Position numbers and translations under genes: made by a program. From the NCBI GenBank assembly GCA_016165875.1, contig JABBOT010000003.1, positions 29,230,812 to 29,294,811 on the forward strand: a DNA stretch of 64,000 nucleotides, read 5' to 3'. This stretch comes from Acanthopleura granulata. Taxonomy: Eukaryota; Mollusca; Polyplacophora; Chitonida; Chitonidae. Of this stretch, positions 62,126 to 64,000 are shown piece by piece. The first letter of the stretch is position 1. Every line of letters starts with the position of its first letter. The notes below the pieces were generated by a model. That model was not told where the DNA came from. It worked only from the letters and a program-made list of their open reading frames with translations, and searched no databases.

Positions 62126-63600
62126 GCAAACATTTATGGTGAATTTGTGTTTTTCGTCTGTAAATGGTCCCAGAGCATTTTATCCCTAAATTTAACGCAT
62201 CTCCGACCAAATCGATAATCCAACCATCTTTGTCAAAAACTCGAAACTTTCTCACAATCGAATATTTTTTGCAACATATATGTATACTAAAATATGTGAC
62301 ACGTTTCCGCAACCTGATCCCTATACAACAAAATGAGAACTGGATCTCTGTAAAACAAAACAGGTTTTGTACTACACAACAAAAAATGAGTATTTAACCA
62401 TTTCCCATCCATTGCCGAAGGTGCAAAATTTATGCGATAATCACGTCACACAGAATTAGGTGTTACACATTCTAAGATCTCTTTCGTTCTGCTTTCATTT
62501 ATTCTGATTTCAATGCTAAATTGGATGTGGCACTTTGCGCCATCCACCTTTGAAAACGGATTTCAAGCGATTAGAATGCCCAAGGGAACTTGTTCGAATA
62601 ACATGGAGGTCAAGATTAGTTTTACGTATATTTTAGGTGTTTTCATTTTGGCTTTATCTATTCCGTTTTAAGTACCCAGTACAACGTAGCCCACTGCCAG
62701 CTGCTTTCCTTTAGAAATGGTAATTGTAAAATTCTATTTGTATATGCTTTCACACAATTTAATCATTTCCACTGATTGTATCTCAGTGCGAATTGAGAAT
62801 GCAACTATTCTTGTAAAACTCTTCAGTTTTTGTGATTGGCAAATGTTTTTCTGCGAAACATGTATACCCATCTAAGGCACGTTTGCCACCTTACTTGTCG
62901 CACACTCGAGTTTTGCTGATTGCCGAAAGTTTGTTTTTCCAATAGATGTACACATATTTAAGACATTTTTTAACCTTTTTCCATTCACAACAATGTTAGT
63001 GTTAAGTTGCTGCAGAACAAGGCAGTGTTTTAAATAAATTGCAAAACACAGTGTAAAAACATTCTATGTCGCTTCCGGAGGTGGCAAATATGAGAAGATT
63101 TTACAACACAAATTTCGTGGGGCAATGGTTGCGTGTTCGAATCACATCGGGGGCAAGAATAGTTTCACGTATATTTTAAGTGTTTTTCCCATTAGCTTTA
63201 TTTATCCCGATTTCAATGTCAAGTGGAACGTAGTCTAGTATGAGCTGTTTACTTTTCGAAAGGGCCATTTTCATACAGTTGCATTATTTCCATTGATCGT
63301 GTCGTAATGCAAAATTAGAACACCACCATTCTTGCAGGACACTTCAGTTCTTCTAATTGCTGTAACGTACGCTTCACACCTGTCTTGTCGCGCTCTCGAG
63401 CTTTGCTCATTTGCGGAAGGTTGCTTTTTTAATACACGTACATCCACACAACTAGCACTCGTTAGAACCCATATGCCTTCACAACAATGTTAGCGCTGGG
63501 TTGCTGCATAACAGGGCAGTGTTTCAACTAGATTGCCAAGCACAATATTGAAACATTCTCTGTCGCTTCCGGAGGTGACAAAAATATAGGAAGTTTTAAG
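62126..63600. repeat. ~0.5-kb tandem repeat related to the 85-bp units
   Basis: Two long copies (about 62560-63090 and 63090-63600) share 'gtttcacgtatattttaagt'-like text, 'tgtcgc.ctcgagttttgct', 'ttcacaacaatgttag', 'ttgctgca' and 'gtcgcttccggaggtg'. Matching points are 494 to 543 bases apart. A truncated third copy lies at about 62410-62560. The copy junction 'ttccggaggtggcaaa' resembles 'tgcggaggcgcaaa' at the end of the 85-bp array. Confidence 0.8.
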
Positions 63601-63662
63601 GCAGGCAGAGTTCATGGCGCTACGATAGTGAGAGTGGGGTTCAGCACGCTAGCAGGGAGGAC

Positions 63663-64000
63663 GTGTTTTTCGAAGCTGTGCTTTACCTAGAGTTGTTGTT
63701 GTTGTTGAGGATATTGAGGAGTCTGGCTGTGTTCGGCATGGCCCTCTCAAGTCAAAATCGAGAGGAACGTAATGTTTCTCGTTCGCAGAGGATATACCAG
63801 AAGGACTTGTCTTTGCGTGTGGAAGTCCAAGATAATGGGGTGATTTTCTGAGAAGGTGATTCGTAATGTGGAGTCAGTCTGTGGTCTCAACACCATTTTT
63901 GCTTGTGTACGGAAAGGAAATGAGGCCTATGAAATCACGGTTTGTGACCAGAAAGTTTGTGACATTCTTAAGGATGGTATTGCAATTCATGGACATGGCT
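63663..64000 (+). pseudogene. Probable retroelement ORF1/gag N-terminal remnant, frameshifted and cut by window end
   Basis: An open frame runs MFFEAVLYLELL through MALSSQNREERNVSRSQRIY and LSLRVEVQDNG, then stops at 63849-63851. In the next frame the coding text resumes at once as SEKVIRNVESVCGLNTIFAC, then VRKGNEAYEITV and VCDILKDGIAIHGHG, reaching the window edge. One extra T in 'gtgattttctgag' would explain the break. The pattern resembles the N-terminal domain of zinc-knuckle ORF1/gag proteins of molluscan retroelements as I remember them. No zinc knuckle or reverse transcriptase is visible, so the assignment is an inference. A host gene with a sequencing error is the alternative. Confidence 0.4.

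Noticed and set aside
62590..63145. B-box-like 'gttcgaat' in the ~0.5-kb units as evidence of tRNA genes
   Set aside because: No A box or cloverleaf arms at the proper spacing. Treated as part of the repeat only.

Overview
This window is animal nuclear DNA, most likely from a mollusc and probably a bivalve. It has long AT-rich introns with GT-AG splice sites. It also has many copies of a tRNA-derived SINE whose 3' end reads as a 'gattggtgttttacgccg' tail on the opposite strand, which I recall from bivalve and other lophotrochozoan genomes. The species cannot be named from sequence alone.

Two protein-coding genes are well supported, both on the + strand. Gene 1 (about 6.0-34.95 kb) is a secreted protein of 339 residues with a signal peptide and two CUB domains. 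It resembles the arthropod 'suppressor of lurcher protein 1'-like family. Seven coding exons, including a 39-nt one, join in frame across an 18.7-kb first intron. Gene 2 (about 41.8-50.85 kb) is the ortholog of vertebrate SYNCRIP/HNRNPR (Drosophila Syp). It is a 640-residue hnRNP with an acidic N-terminal domain, three RRMs and a C-terminal RGG region, built from 11 coding exons plus a likely 5' UTR exon.

Layout: 1-6 kb is the upstream flank of gene 1 with a ~150-bp diverged tandem repeat. From 6 to 34.5 kb lies gene 1, with a 32-bp array in intron 1 and a 21-bp array in intron 4. From 35.07 to 36.37 kb is a 41-bp minisatellite just past the gene 1 poly(A) signals. From 36.5 to 41.7 kb is CpG-richer intergenic DNA with three SINE copies, one with a target-site duplication. 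From 41.75 to 50.9 kb is SYNCRIP. From 51 to 61.8 kb is CpG-richer intergenic DNA with SINE fragments and no gene I can recognise. From 61.87 to 63.6 kb is a composite satellite made of 85-bp and ~0.5-kb units. From 63.66 kb to the end is the start of a frameshifted open frame that looks like a retroelement ORF1/gag remnant.

The two genes share no obvious pathway: one is extracellular (possibly synaptic), the other a nuclear/cytoplasmic RNA-binding protein. I found no clearly novel biological system. The most notable signals are the composite satellite, a ~125-bp sequence present in two SYNCRIP introns, a sharp change in CpG content at gene boundaries, a paired repeat with a palindromic core in intron 1, and a 54-nt hairpin in intron 6 of gene 1.
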